Assembly (NCBI RefSeq): GCF_021648855.1
Contig: NZ_JAKJHX010000063.1
Coordinates: forward strand, 1-23,587
DNA length: 23,587 bases
Direction: 5' to 3'
Source: Tychonema litorale BBK16
Lineage (GTDB): Bacteria; Cyanobacteriota; Cyanobacteriia; Cyanobacteriales; Microcoleaceae
This document shows, piece after piece, positions 8,012 to 16,805 of the stretch. The number at the start of each line of letters is the position of its first letter. The stretch's first letter is position 1. The notes beneath the pieces were generated by a model. The model was not told where the DNA came from and ran no database searches. It worked only from the letters and a program-made list of their open reading frames with translations. Made by a program: the position numbers and the translations under genes.

Positions 8012-8239
8012 ATGCAGAATGTAGATTTTTTTGAAGTCATTGAACGCCATCCAAGCAAGGTAAGCGGTGCATGGGTATTTCGGGGAACGCGCGTACCTGT
8101 TGCCGCTTTTTTTGAGAATCTTAAAGATGGGGCCTCCATTGACCAGTTTCTGGAATGGTTTCCGGGAGTAACTCGCGCCCAAGTTGAGGTATTACTCGAT
8201 CGCGCGCTAGCCTCAATAACGCAGATAGCGCAGGCATAA
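8012..8239 (+). CDS. DUF433 domain protein, antitoxin-like
   Basis: This 75-residue protein begins MQNVDFFEVIERHPSK. It contains SGAWVFRGTRVPVAAFFENLKDG and the helix-turn-helix-like end FLEWFPGVTRAQVEVLLDRAL, the hallmark pattern of DUF433 proteins. These normally act as antitoxins for PIN-like DUF5615 toxins in two-gene operons. Here no toxin gene follows: the next 110 bases are palindromic repeats and then the convergent phosphoketolase gene. I chose ATG 8012 because the longer open frame from 7694 is antisense to the ATPase and unlike the family. It is divergent from the ATPase gene with 88 bases between them. It may be a solitary remnant or an antitoxin acting in trans. Confidence 0.8.
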   Translation: MQNVDFFEVIERHPSKVSGAWVFRGTRVPVAAFFENLKDGASIDQFLEWFPGVTRAQVEVLLDRALASITQIAQA

Positions 8240-8272
8240 AAATATTGTTTATTCTAATATAAATCGAATCCC

Positions 8273-8341
8273 GTAGGGACACGGCACTGCCGTGTCCTCA
8301 TCCACGATCCTGCACCGGACACGGCATTGCCGTGTCCCTAC
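8273..8341. repeat. Nested palindromic repeat between DUF433 gene and xfp
   Basis: Two 21-base palindromes (10-bp arms, one-base centre), GGACACGGCA/TGCCGTGTCC, lie at 8277-8297 and 8317-8337. The outer arms GTAGGGACACGGCA at 8273-8286 and its complement at 8328-8341 also pair over 14 bases, so alternative large or double hairpins can form. Located between convergent genes, it could act as a bidirectional terminator. It looks like a dispersed cyanobacterial palindrome. Confidence 0.85.
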
Positions 8342-8352
8342 CCAGAATATCG

Positions 8353-10830
8353 CTATCCCGGAGCACCCGATCGCACACCTTGATCTCCTACCACCGTCGG
8401 ATCTTTAGTTTCCTTCGGCTTTTCCGATGAAACCGCACCCGCGTGAGGCCACTTCCAATCGCGGATTTCCGGCATATCATCGCCGTGTTTGGTGATATAT
8501 TCCCTGTGATCGATCAGCTTATCCCGCATCGCCTGTTTCCCATAAGCCGCAGCATAACTCAGTTTCGGAACGCGATCGAGTACATCGCCAACTAAGTGGA
8601 AGCGATCGAGATCGTTCATCACCACCATATCAAACGGCGTCGTAGTCGTCCCCTCTTCCTTGTAACCACGAACATGAATATTCGGGTGATTCGTCCGGCG
8701 ATAAGTCAATCGGTGAATCAGCCAAGGATAGCCGTGAAAAGCAAAAATCACAGGCTTATCAGTCGTGAACAAAGCATCAAAATCCTTGTCAGACAAACCG
8801 TGAGGATGTTCGGTGTGAGGTTGAAGCGTCATCAAATCCACCACATTCACCACCCGCACTTTTAACTCAGGATAATCTCGACGCAGAATGTCAACAGCCG
8901 CCAAAGTTTCCAGCGTTGGAACATCACCCGCACAAGCCATTACCACATCCGGTTCGCCACCTTTATCATTGCTAGCCCACTCCCAAATACCGAGGCCCGC
9001 CGTACAGTGTTTGATCGCAGCATCCATGTCCAGATATTGCAAAGCCGGCTGCTTTCCAGCAATAATCACGTTCACGTAGTGGCGACTGCGGAGACAGTGG
9101 TCAGCTACTGACAGCAAAGTGTTCGCATCGGGCGGCAAATAGATCCGCACAACCTCCGCTTTCTTGTTAATTACGTGGTCGATAAAACCCGGATCTTGGT
9201 GCGAAAAGCCGTTGTGGTCTTGCCGCCAAACGTGAGATGTTAGCAGATAGTTGAGAGATGCGATCGGTCTGCGCCAAGGAATCTCGCGAGTAGTTTTCAA
9301 CCATTTAGCGTGTTGGTTGAACATCGAATCAATGATGTGAATAAACGCTTCGTAGCAAGAGAAAAATCCGTGCCTTCCTGTTAGCAAATAACCTTCCAGC
9401 CAACCCTGACACAGATGTTCGCTGAGGACTTCCATCACCCGCCCGTCGGGAGAAAGGTGCTCGTCATCCTCCGGTAAAACACTACCCATCCACTCCCGGC
9501 CAGTTACCTCAAACACCGGATCGAGGCGGTTTGAAGCAGTTTCGTCCGGCCCAACAATGCGGAAATTGGCGTTTTCCTGATTGAGTTTCATCACATCCCG
9601 CAGGAAACGCCCAGTCACGCGGGTTGCTTCTGCCATCACAGTGCCTGGTTTTTGCACGTCTACGGCGTAGTCGGCAAATTCTGGCATTTTCAAGTCTTTC
9701 AGCAGCAGACCGCCGTTAGCGTGGGGATTTGCCCCCATCCGTCGATCGCCCTTTGGTGCAAGTTCCGCCAATTCTGCAATCAGTTTACCCTTGTCATCAA
9801 ACAGTTCTTCGGGCTTGTAGCTTTTCATCCAATCTTCCAGGAGTTTGACGTGTCCTGGTTTAGAAGCCATTTCTGCTAATGGAACTTGGTGCGATCGCCA
9901 CGAACCCTCAGTTTTCTTCCCGTCAACCTCCTTGGGCCCCGTCCAACCCTTGGGACTTTTAAGTACAATCATCGGCCACTGAGGGCGATCGGAACAGCCA
10001 TTAGTCCGCGCTTCCTGCTGAATCGACTTAATTTCGCCAATGACGGTATCCATCGTTGCAGCCATCAACTGGTGCATCGTTTCCGGGTCTGAACCTTCCA
10101 CCCAATATGGTTTGTAGCCGTAACCGACCATCAAACTCTCCAATTCCTCGCGGGGAATGCGGGCCAACAGCGTCGGATTCGCAATTTTGTAGCCATTCAG
10201 GTGCAAAATCGGCAACACGGCCCCATCCCGAACCGGGTTGAGAAACTTGTTAGAATGCCAGCTAGCAGCCAGCGGGCCAGTTTCCGCTTCCCCATCGCCG
10301 ACAACCGCCGCCACGATCAAATCGGGGTTATCGAAGGCCGCCCCGTAAGCGTGGACAAGGGCGTAGCCGAGTTCCCCGCCTTCGTGAATCGAACCGGGAG
10401 TTTCCGGCGCGACGTGGCTGGGGATACCGCCGGGAAACGAAAACTGTTTGAACAGTCGTTGAATTCCCTCGGAATCTTGGGAAATGTTCGAGTAATATTC
10501 GGTGTAAGTTCCTTCGAGATAGGTGTTGGCCACCAAGCCCGGCCCGCCGTGTCCTGGGCCTGCGATGTAGATGGCGTTGAGGTCTTGGGATTTGATGAGG
10601 CGGTTGAGGTGGACGTAGATGAAGTTGAGGCCTGGAGTAGTGCCCCAATGTCCGAGGAGTCTGGGTTTGACGTGTTCGAGTTTGAGGGGTTCTTTGAGTA
10701 GCGGGTTGTCGAGGAGATAGATTTGTCCGACGGACAAGTAGTTAGCCGCCCGCCAGTAGGCGTTTATTTTGCCGAGTTCTGAGTCGGAAAGCGGTTTTAA
10801 TTGGGGGATTTCGGTCGTTCCTAGCATCAT
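8353..10830 (-). CDS. xfp: Phosphoketolase (xylulose-5-P/fructose-6-P)
   Basis: This 825-residue thiamine-diphosphate enzyme cleaves xylulose 5-phosphate, and often fructose 6-phosphate, with phosphate to give acetyl phosphate. It offers a bypass from pentose or hexose phosphates to two-carbon units. Family features include [10 protein letters not shown] near residue 61, GPGHGGPG at 91-98, [12 protein letters not shown] near 147-158, and the cofactor-binding [16 protein letters not shown] at 178-193. A conserved [11 protein letters not shown] and [12 protein letters not shown] follow in the second half. Length is slightly above the usual 790-810 because of a polar C-terminal tail ending GVRSGAPG. 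The first two codons are both ATG, so the start is 10830 or 10827. Acetate kinase on the same strand at 3608-4828 can use its product. Confidence 0.96.
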   Translation of the reverse strand: MMLGTTEIPQLKPLSDSELGKINAYWRAANYLSVGQIYLLDNPLLKEPLKLEHVKPRLLGHWGTTPGLNFIYVHLNRLIKSQDLNAIYIAGPGHGGPGLVANTYLEGTYTEYYSNISQDSEGIQRLFKQFSFPGGIPSHVAPETPGSIHEGGELGYALVHAYGAAFDNPDLIVAAVVGDGEAETGPLAASWHSNKFLNPVRDGAVLPILHLNGYKIANPTLLARIPREELESLMVGYGYKPYWVEGSDPETMHQLMAATMDTVIGEIKSIQQEARTNGCSDRPQWPMIVLKSPKGWTGPKEVDGKKTEGSWRSHQVPLAEMASKPGHVKLLEDWMKSYKPEELFDDKGKLIAELAELAPKGDRRMGANPHANGGLLLKDLKMPEFADYAVDVQKPGTVMAEATRVTGRFLRDVMKLNQENANFRIVGPDETASNRLDPVFEVTGREWMGSVLPEDDEHLSPDGRVMEVLSEHLCQGWLEGYLLTGRHGFFSCYEAFIHIIDSMFNQHAKWLKTTREIPWRRPIASLNYLLTSHVWRQDHNGFSHQDPGFIDHVINKKAEVVRIYLPPDANTLLSVADHCLRSRHYVNVIIAGKQPALQYLDMDAAIKHCTAGLGIWEWASNDKGGEPDVVMACAGDVPTLETLAAVDILRRDYPELKVRVVNVVDLMTLQPHTEHPHGLSDKDFDALFTTDKPVIFAFHGYPWLIHRLTYRRTNHPNIHVRGYKEEGTTTTPFDMVVMNDLDRFHLVGDVLDRVPKLSYAAAYGKQAMRDKLIDHREYITKHGDDMPEIRDWKWPHAGAVSSEKPKETKDPTVVGDQGVRSGAPG

Positions 10831-11332
10831 ATGCGATTCAATCCTGAGTTTTGGTTGTTTTTTGGTTAACTCTGTTTTGAAATGCGATCGTTATTTTCAC
10901 TGAGGCGGAATCTTATTTTGTTACTTTTGACATTGCTTATTTGTACTCCATGTTTGGCAAGTCAACAAGTGAATTGTATACCATTTTTACCCAAATCAAA
11001 GTTAAAATTCACATTAATTTATTGGGATATTTTTTGATCGTAAACTCATAAAATCTAAATGCTGCGATCGGGGTGAAAGCCAGCAGCAATCAAGCAAATT
11101 ATAGATCTATACAGATTTAAAAATGAGATTTGTGTTAATTTAAATTAAGAAAATTAAATCGAGAAGGGAACTTCTCTGATGATTGATAAAAAATCTCAAT
11201 TGAATCTTGGTCATGATCTGGGGATAAATCTCCTCCAAGGCTTGGGTAAGTCAATTGATATTTTTAAGTTGAGGTTGGGCGGGTTTTCGAGATTGTTTAT
11301 TTGGTGGCGATGACGGTTGGTGGAACCCGCCC
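10831..11332. other. About 500 bp AT-rich spacer between xfp and thiO
   Basis: Both flanking genes are on the minus strand, so this holds the xfp promoter and the thiO 3' end. It is strongly AT-rich with a few HIP1-like CGATCG sites. A small palindrome GAGAAG/CTTCTC lies near 11161-11176. A 44-codon plus-strand frame at 11179-11313 (MIDKKSQLNLGHDLGINLLQ...) has no good ribosome binding site and is not called as a gene. The right end is an inverted repeat that reaches the thiO stop. I recognise no RNA gene. Confidence 0.5.
11277..11332. repeat. Inverted repeat at the thiO 3' end
   Basis: GGGCGGGTT at 11277-11285 pairs with AACCCGCCC at 11324-11332. The sequence GGTGGAACCCGCCCCTACC continues to the thiO stop codon (TAG, read on the minus strand at 11333-11335). 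It has the look of a dispersed intergenic repeat that could form a weak terminator hairpin for thiO. Confidence 0.6.
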
Positions 11333-12427
11333 CTACCACTCCATTTCTACAAACCTCGAATAATTAAAAGCCGCCAACAACGGATCAGAGTCCCCCTTTT
11401 CTATCAAATCAGCCAACAACTTCGCCGTCACCGGAGCCAACAAAATACCATTACGATAATGCCCCGTCGCCAGCGTCAAATTCTCCCAAGCACTAGCACC
11501 CAAAATCGGCAACTCATCAGCAGTAGCAGGTCTAAATCCCCACCAAAATTCCAGAATTGGATAATTTTGCAATTCAGGATATAACTGAATCGCTCCTGTC
11601 AGCAAACTATTAATTCCCGCCGGCGTATTTCCAGGAGCAAAATCCACATTCTCGCTAGTTGCGCCAATAATAATTCTCCCATCTTGACGCGGCACAATAT
11701 AAATTTCATTTCCGAATAAAACTGTTTGTAGTGGCTGAGTAACCTCATAACTTTCAGGTACACAAACAGAAAGTATTTGACCTTTTCTAGGATAAACAGG
11801 AATATTCAATAACTTCTGTGTCCAAGCACCAGTAGCCAACACATAACGATTAGCCTGCAATTTTCCCGCCGTTGTTTCAACCCCAAAAACTTGGTTTTCA
11901 TGACAAATTATATCCGTAGCACAGCCTTGAATAATCTCAATCTTCAATTTTTCAATCGCAAATTGAAGAGTCTTAAACAAAGCCCGATTATCAACTTGAG
12001 CATCATTAGAATACCACCAACCGCCAATGACTTCTTCACCCAATCCCGACTGGTGTTTGTGAATCGTAGGTTTATCTAACCATTCAGCATTAAGATTAGA
12101 CAAACATGACTTTTCTGGAGAATCAACATGATAGACTGGTGCGAGAATGCCCGATCGCCAATATCCCGTTTTCAATCCAGTCATCTCTTCCAGCTTCTCA
12201 ACCCAGCCAGCATACAGAGCGCGACTTTGCAAACACAAATCCAACATCGGACTAGGCGAAATTCTTTCAGCTTGGGGAGCCAACATCCCCGCAGCAGCCC
12301 TAGCAGTCGGCTGTTTAGCATCAACAGTCAGAACAGCCACAGAAGCCCCTCGCAATTTCAGTTCAACTGCTAGGGAAAGACCGATAATTCCGCCGCCAAT
12401 AATCAAAATATCTTGAGATGAATTCAT
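11333..12427 (-). CDS. thiO: Glycine oxidase ThiO (FAD-dependent)
   Basis: This 364-residue flavoprotein of the DAO family oxidises glycine to iminoglycine (dehydroglycine), used to build the thiazole ring of thiamine. Visible features are the FAD-binding ILIIGGGIIGLSLAVEL at residues 7-23, AAGMLAPQ at 45-52 typical of ThiO, NRYVLATGAW in the middle, and the C-terminal FAD contact ATGHYRNGILLAP. Length is normal for a stand-alone ThiO; in some cyanobacteria it is fused to ThiG, which is not the case here, and no other thi gene is nearby. The acidic residue often found after the second strand of the Rossmann fold is not obvious (AVLTVDAKQPT). The stop codon abuts an inverted repeat. Confidence 0.9.
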   Translation of the reverse strand: MNSSQDILIIGGGIIGLSLAVELKLRGASVAVLTVDAKQPTARAAAGMLAPQAERISPSPMLDLCLQSRALYAGWVEKLEEMTGLKTGYWRSGILAPVYHVDSPEKSCLSNLNAEWLDKPTIHKHQSGLGEEVIGGWWYSNDAQVDNRALFKTLQFAIEKLKIEIIQGCATDIICHENQVFGVETTAGKLQANRYVLATGAWTQKLLNIPVYPRKGQILSVCVPESYEVTQPLQTVLFGNEIYIVPRQDGRIIIGATSENVDFAPGNTPAGINSLLTGAIQLYPELQNYPILEFWWGFRPATADELPILGASAWENLTLATGHYRNGILLAPVTAKLLADLIEKGDSDPLLAAFNYSRFVEMEW

Positions 12428-12457
12428 TAACTTCTATATAGACTTTTAATTCTTGTG

Positions 12458-12478
12458 GAACAGGCATCTTGCCTGTTC
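12458..12478. repeat. Short palindrome upstream of thiO
   Basis: GAACAGGCA and TGCCTGTTC flank a three-base TCT loop. It lies in the 175-base gap between the ferredoxin gene's end and the thiO start, both on the minus strand. It resembles dispersed cyanobacterial palindromes. Confidence 0.65.
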
Positions 12479-12513
12479 AAAACTAGCTTGTCTGGAGATG
12501 TATATTCTTTTAA

Positions 12514-12542
12514 ATTCCCGACTTCTTCAAAAAGTCGGGAAT
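12514..12542. repeat. Palindrome downstream of the ferredoxin gene
   Basis: ATTCCCGACTT and AAGTCGGGAAT, 11-bp perfect arms, flank a seven-base loop. It shares the CCCGACTTCTTC core with 1680-1704 and 16756-16788. It follows the minus-strand ferredoxin gene and may help end its transcript. Confidence 0.7.
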
Positions 12543-12602
12543 CTGGTATTTGGTTCTTTAACTCAGCTTACTTATCTGCCTTTCTTAACAAAGAATCTCA
12601 GC

Positions 12603-12935
12603 TTAGGATTTCCAGACAGTTTCAGAACCCTGACCCCAGAAACCATCATACTTTGTCACCTTAATATCGCCTAAAACCTGAGTTTGGCAAGAGAGGCGGC
12701 GTTTCGATGCTGGAGAATGCGGAGGGAGCGAAAGTCGGGCATTTTCGCGCCACTGAGGTTCGGAAACTTCGCCCTCGATGCTGACAGCACAGGTGCCGCA
12801 AGTGCCAAGGCCGTGGCAATTGATGATTGTAGCATTACCATTGTAAAGATCGATACCGTTTTTGAGCAAAACTTCACGGAGATTGGATCCGCGATCGCAC
12901 TCAAATGTTTTTCCTTGTGCTTGTACCTTAACCAC
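12603..12935 (-). CDS. 2Fe-2S ferredoxin
   Basis: This 110-residue electron carrier has Cys40, Cys46, Cys49 (NCHGLGTCGTC) and Cys83 (LSCQTQV). The spacing C-x5-C-x2-C followed by a distant Cys is that of adrenodoxin-like ferredoxins; photosynthetic PetF uses C-x4-C-x2-C. A conserved VSIEGEVSEPQWRE region lies between the clusters of ligands. It is therefore probably not the main photosystem I acceptor, and its partner is unknown. The start is GTG at 12935, because an in-frame stop lies three codons upstream and no ATG precedes the fold; GGGGTG sits upstream of it. It is divergent from cimA with 116 bases between them. Confidence 0.88.
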   Translation of the reverse strand: MVKVQAQGKTFECDRGSNLREVLLKNGIDLYNGNATIINCHGLGTCGTCAVSIEGEVSEPQWRENARLSLPPHSPASKRRLSCQTQVLGDIKVTKYDGFWGQGSETVWKS

Positions 12936-13051
12936 AGCAATTCACCCCAATTAGATTTATGTTAATTTTCCTATATATTATCGCACCTATTTCAAATAAA
13001 TTCATTTAATATGATAAGTCATATATTACCAAATTTTAATTTCTAATTCCC

Positions 13052-14758
13052 ATGACAAATCGCCTCTGGATCTACGATACCACACTACGAGACGGCGCCC
13101 AATGCGAGGGACTCTCCCTATCTCTCGAGGACAAACTGCGAATTGCTCGTCAGTTAGATAGCCTAGGAATTCCCTTTATCGAAGGTGGCTGGCCAGGGGC
13201 TAATCCTAAAGACGTACAATTTTTTTGGCGACTGAAAGAACAACCACTAACTCAAGCAGAAGTTGTCGCTTTTTGTTCCACTCGGCGGCCCGGAATAACA
13301 GCGGCAAATGATGAAATGTTGCAGGCTATTTTGTCTGCTGGTACTCATTGGGTCACACTGTTTGGCAAGTCGTGGGATTTACACGTTATTGAAGGGTTGA
13401 AGACGACCCTAGATGAAAATCTGGCGATGATTCAAGATACTATTGAATATTTGCGGAGTCAGGGAAGGCGCGTTATTTATGATGCTGAACATTGGTTTGA
13501 TGGCTACAAACACAATCGAGATTATGCTATTAAAACTTTGGAAGTAGCCGCGAAAGCTGGTGCTGAATGGCTGGTACTTTGTGATACGAATGGTGGCACT
13601 TTACCCCACGAAGTTAGTCAAGTTGTTCGAGATGTGGTAGAAACAATGGAAACTTGGAATATTTCTGAATCGGAAATTCACCCCCCCCAACCCCCCCTTG
13701 TCAAGGGTGGGAGAAAAGTTGCTCAATCTCCCATTGCTAACGAGGGGAGAAATTCTAAAATTCAACTGGGCATTCACACTCATAATGATTCGGGAGTTGC
13801 GGTTGCTAATGCTCTCGCGGCTGTCCAGGAAGGTGTGACAATGGTGCAGGGAACTATTAACGGTTATGGTGAACGCTGTGGGAATGCTAATCTGTGTTCT
13901 TTAATTCCTAATTTTCAGCTCAAATTGGGTTATGATTGCATTCAAGATCAGCAATTAATCAAATTAACTCAAGTTAGTCGATCGGTCAGTGAAATCGTCA
14001 ATTTAGCTCCCGACGATCATGCTCCTTTTGTTGGTCTTTCGGCCTTTGCTCACAAGGGCGGAATTCACGTATCGGCTGTCGAGAAAAATCCTTTAACCTA
14101 CGAACACTTGGAACCGCGAAAAGTCGGTAACAGCCGCCGAATTGTGATTTCAGATCAAGCAGGTTTGAGCAATGTTTTGGCAAAGGCTCGAACTTTCGGC
14201 ATTGAGCTCGATCGCAAAGATCCTGCTTGTCGCCAAATTCTTGAAAAATTGAAAGATTTGGAAAGTCAGGGTTATCAATTTGAGGTGGCTGAGGCAAGTT
14301 TTGAATTGTTAATGCGGGAAGCTTTGGGAAAGCGCAAACGTTTATTTGAAATCAAAGGTTTTCAAGTTCACTGCGACAAAGGTAAAGAAGAAACTGTTAA
14401 TTCTTTAGCCACAGTGAAGGTGACTGTTAACGGTCAAGATATACTAGAATGTGCCGAAGGAAACGGGCCTGTTTCAGCTCTTGATGCAGCTTTGCGGAAG
14501 GCGTTACGGAATTTTTACCCAGCAATTTCTGATTTTCACTTAACAGATTACAAGGTGCGAATTCTGGACGGTGGTGCAGGAACTTCTGCTAAAACTCGCG
14601 TGTTAGCTGAGTTTAGTAATGGTCAAGATCGTTGGACGACGGTGGGGGTTTCTGGTAATATTTTGGATGCTTCTTATCTGGCGGTTGTTGAGGGTTTGGA
14701 GTATGGTTTGTTGTTGGAAGATCGGGAGGCGATCGGTCTAGTTTGTCGGGTACATTAA
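13052..14758 (+). CDS. cimA: Citramalate synthase
   Basis: This 568-residue enzyme condenses pyruvate with acetyl-CoA to (R)-citramalate, feeding a threonine-independent route to isoleucine. The N-terminal TIM-barrel shows YDTTLRDGAQ at 8-17, FIEGGWPGANPKD and LGIHTHNDSG. The sequence ends with a LeuA-type regulatory domain (about 430-568). The EGGWPGANPKD segment and overall length favour the CimA/LeuA-like subgroup over isopropylmalate synthase. Residues about 210-234, beginning HPPQPPLVKGG, are an unusual Pro/Gly-rich insert just before the HTHND strand. The DNA encoding it looks like an intergenic repeat inserted in frame. The reading frame remains intact, so the protein is probably functional. 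Only a weak ribosome binding site precedes the ATG. Confidence 0.93.
   Translation: MTNRLWIYDTTLRDGAQCEGLSLSLEDKLRIARQLDSLGIPFIEGGWPGANPKDVQFFWRLKEQPLTQAEVVAFCSTRRPGITAANDEMLQAILSAGTHWVTLFGKSWDLHVIEGLKTTLDENLAMIQDTIEYLRSQGRRVIYDAEHWFDGYKHNRDYAIKTLEVAAKAGAEWLVLCDTNGGTLPHEVSQVVRDVVETMETWNISESEIHPPQPPLVKGGRKVAQSPIANEGRNSKIQLGIHTHNDSGVAVANALAAVQEGVTMVQGTINGYGERCGNANLCSLIPNFQLKLGYDCIQDQQLIKLTQVSRSVSEIVNLAPDDHAPFVGLSAFAHKGGIHVSAVEKNPLTYEHLEPRKVGNSRRIVISDQAGLSNVLAKARTFGIELDRKDPACRQILEKLKDLESQGYQFEVAEASFELLMREALGKRKRLFEIKGFQVHCDKGKEETVNSLATVKVTVNGQDILECAEGNGPVSALDAALRKALRNFYPAISDFHLTDYKVRILDGGAGTSAKTRVLAEFSNGQDRWTTVGVSGNILDASYLAVVEGLEYGLLLEDREAIGLVCRVH
13679..13756 (+). repeat. Intergenic-type repeat inserted in frame in cimA
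   Basis: Two C-runs (eight and seven C, separated by AA) lead into CCCTTG-T-CAAGGG (13695-13707), and a second purine-rich part ends near GAGGGGAGAAATTCT. Such C-run plus CAAGGG sequences are typical of cyanobacterial intergenic repeats, and the G-runs at positions 1-17 of this window look like the opposite strand of the same family. It adds about 25 codons without a stop. Confidence 0.7.
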
Positions 14759-14765
14759 TGACTGC

Positions 14766-14829
14766 AAAATAGAGTTGACAGTTGAGGGTTGACTGTTCAC
14801 TGTTGACTGTTCACTGTTGACTCTATTTT
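14766..14829. repeat. Inverted repeat enclosing a 14-base tandem repeat, possible cimA terminator
   Basis: AAAATAGAGT at 14766-14775 pairs with ACTCTATTTT at 14820-14829. Inside, GTTGACTGTTCACT is repeated two and a half times at 14788-14822. It begins eight bases after the cimA stop codon; the paired A/T ends give a T-rich tail, so it may terminate transcription. Confidence 0.7.
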
Positions 14830-14895
14830 ATCAGATGATGTTCACAAATTTGATATTATAGACGATGACTAGGCAAAATCTGTGGAGATTAAGTG

Positions 14896-15939
14896 ATGGC
14901 AAATAAATTATCAATTCCAGAAGATTATCATGATTTTCTGCGGGAACTTAAGGAACATATTTTAGAAGCTCAAGTCCGGGCTATACTTTCTGTCAACCGT
15001 TAATTAGTGTTGCTTTACTGGCAAATTGGACGGGATATTTTGAACCGCCAGCAGCAGCAAGGATGGGGAACAAAAGTTATAGATAATTTAGCTACTGACT
15101 TGCGAAAAGCTTTTCCTGAGATGAAGGGTTTCTCATCTCGCAACCTCAAATATATGAGGAGTTTTGCGGAAACTTACCCGGATGAACAATTTGTGCAAGA
15201 GGTGCTTGCACAAATTACCTGGTATCACAATATTGCCTTAATCGAAAAGCTGAAATCGTCAGAGGAACGCCTGTGGTATGCACGCCAAACTATCGAGCAA
15301 GGATGGAGTCGAAATGTATTAGTTCATCAAATAGAAAGCGGGTTATATCGGCGACAAGGGAAAGCTGATACAAACTTCTCTCGGACTCTCCCAAACCCGC
15401 AATCAGAATTAGCTCAACAGTTGTTGAAAGATCCTTATAATTTTGACTTTATCAGTTTAAGCCAAGAAGCAAAAGAGCGAGAATTAGAGAAGGCTTTAAT
15501 CGATCGCATTCGCGACTTTTTGCTAGAGTTGGGAGTGGGCTTTGCTTTTGTCGGTAGTCAGTATCACCTGGAAGTGGAAGGCGAAGATTTTTATGTTGAT
15601 TTATTGTTTTATCATTTACATTTACGCTGTTTTGTGGTAATTGATTTGAAGGTAGAAGCATTCAAGCCGGAGTTTTCAGGGAAGATGAGTTTCTACGTTT
15701 CGGCGGTGGATGATTTGCTGAAACATCGAGATGATATGCCAACTATCGGCATCATTTTATGTAAGAATAAGAAGCAGAAGATTGTCGAATATTCTTTGCG
15801 GGACATGAATAAGCCGATCGGGGTTTCGACTTATCAATTGCGGGAGACTTTGCCGGAACAGTTACAGGGGAGTTTGCCGACTATTGAGCAGTTGCAAGCT
15901 GAGTTAGAGGCAGTAGAGATTGAAATTGAAGAAAATTGA
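14896..15939 (+). pseudogene. DUF1016/YhcG-type PDDEXK nuclease broken by in-frame TAA
   Basis: Read from ATG 14896, the first 35 codons encode MANKLSIPEDYHDFLRELKE... ending LSVNR, then TAA at 15001-15003, and the same frame resumes LVLLYWQIGRDIL without any shift. Family members usually have an unbroken segment like VNRELxLLYWxIG, so a GAA-to-TAA change is the simplest explanation. The rest is complete: the N-terminal DUF1016 helical domain, then a PDDEXK nuclease region with EDFYVDLLFYH, VVIDLKVEAFKPEFSGKM and IGIILCKNK. Translation could restart at GTG 15007, giving 310 residues that lack only the first helix, so partial function is possible. Such proteins are structure-specific or restriction-associated nucleases of accessory regions. 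It stands alone here. Confidence 0.85.
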
Positions 15940-16039
15940 TTAAATACGATATTATTTAGGATTGCCATATGTGGAATTTAAATACACAGCCCGAACCGCT
16001 ATAATACGAGTAATTCAGAAACAGAATTACTATTCGCTA

Positions 16040-16044
16040 GGGAG
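16040..16044 (+). promoter_or_regulatory. Ribosome binding site of the Uma2 gene
   Basis: GGGAG lies seven bases before the ATG at 16052 and supports that start. Confidence 0.6.
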
Positions 16045-16051
16045 CTAATCC

Positions 16052-16711
16052 ATGACCGCAGCGATCGCAACACCAATCAATCACATTAAATTGACTCCTG
16101 GTAGTGCCATGATCATTTCAGGGCTAACCTGGAAAACCTATGAAGCGTTGCTGCAAGACTTGGGAGATAATCGCCCAACTCGCATTGCCTATGACCAGGG
16201 AGTATTGGAGATCAGAATGCCGGGAGAACTGCATGAAATCGTTAATCGGCTGCTGGCAAAAATCATTACAATGCTGGCAATGGAGTTAGGGATGGAGGCA
16301 AACGATTTTGGTTCGACCACGCTGAATCGTGAAATTGTCGATCGCGGCATTGAACCAGATAGCTGTTTCTACATCCAAAATGCCATAGGAGGTCAAGGGA
16401 TGGAGACGAAGGCTTCTGAAAGTCTTGCACCCGATTTGGCATTGGAAGTAGATATTGCCAGTTCTTCAGCTAGCAAAATGTCAATTTATCTGGCAATAGA
16501 AGTTCCAGAAATCTGGTTGTATCGGCGACATAAATTGAGTATTCAATTAATTCAGAATGGGCAGTACATAAATGCAGTTAACAGTCGCGCTTTTCCGATG
16601 GTGAACGTTAACCAGTTGAATCAATGGATTGAACAGCGAAAAACGGAAACGGATCTCACGGTGTTGCGAGAAGTGCAGAGGTTTGGTCGGGAATACATTC
16701 GGTATTTTTGA
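16052..16711 (+). CDS. Uma2 family (DUF820) putative endonuclease
   Basis: This 219-residue protein belongs to a family greatly expanded in cyanobacteria and predicted to have a restriction-endonuclease-like fold. Visible elements are the N-terminal LTWKTYEALLQDLGDN, the MPGELHEIVNRLL helix near 57-69, GIEPDSCFYIQN at 99-110, PDLALEVDIASSS at 127-139, and VPEIWLYRRH at 151-160. The acidic residues in EPD, DLALEVD and EIW correspond to the presumed metal site; the K expected after the last strand region is present in SKMSIY. The cellular role of the family is not established. The gene is monocistronic and converges on the transporter gene. Confidence 0.88.
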   Translation: MTAAIATPINHIKLTPGSAMIISGLTWKTYEALLQDLGDNRPTRIAYDQGVLEIRMPGELHEIVNRLLAKIITMLAMELGMEANDFGSTTLNREIVDRGIEPDSCFYIQNAIGGQGMETKASESLAPDLALEVDIASSSASKMSIYLAIEVPEIWLYRRHKLSIQLIQNGQYINAVNSRAFPMVNVNQLNQWIEQRKTETDLTVLREVQRFGREYIRYF

Positions 16712-16755
16712 TTTCTTCTGGAATAGATCGCAATCTTATCACCAATCTATATCGC

Positions 16756-16788
16756 AAATCCCCGACTTCTTCAAGAATTCGGGGATTT
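16756..16788. repeat. Hairpin between convergent Uma2 and transporter genes
   Basis: AAATCCCCGA at 16756-16765 pairs with TCGGGGATTT at 16779-16788, and the stem continues inward with one mismatch. It is the third copy of the CCCGACTTCTTC family. Its position between two converging stop codons suits a bidirectional terminator. Confidence 0.7.
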
Positions 16789-16805
16789 AATATATTCTAA
16801 CTTGT

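Noticed and set aside
11179..11313. 44-codon plus-strand frame in the xfp-thiO spacer
   Set aside because: It has a start and stop but no good ribosome binding site or recognisable motif, and it ends inside an inverted repeat; chance is more likely.
14788..14822. Phage attachment site or CRISPR-like repeat
   Set aside because: It is only a 14-base tandem repeat of 2.5 units, with no integrase or spacers nearby.
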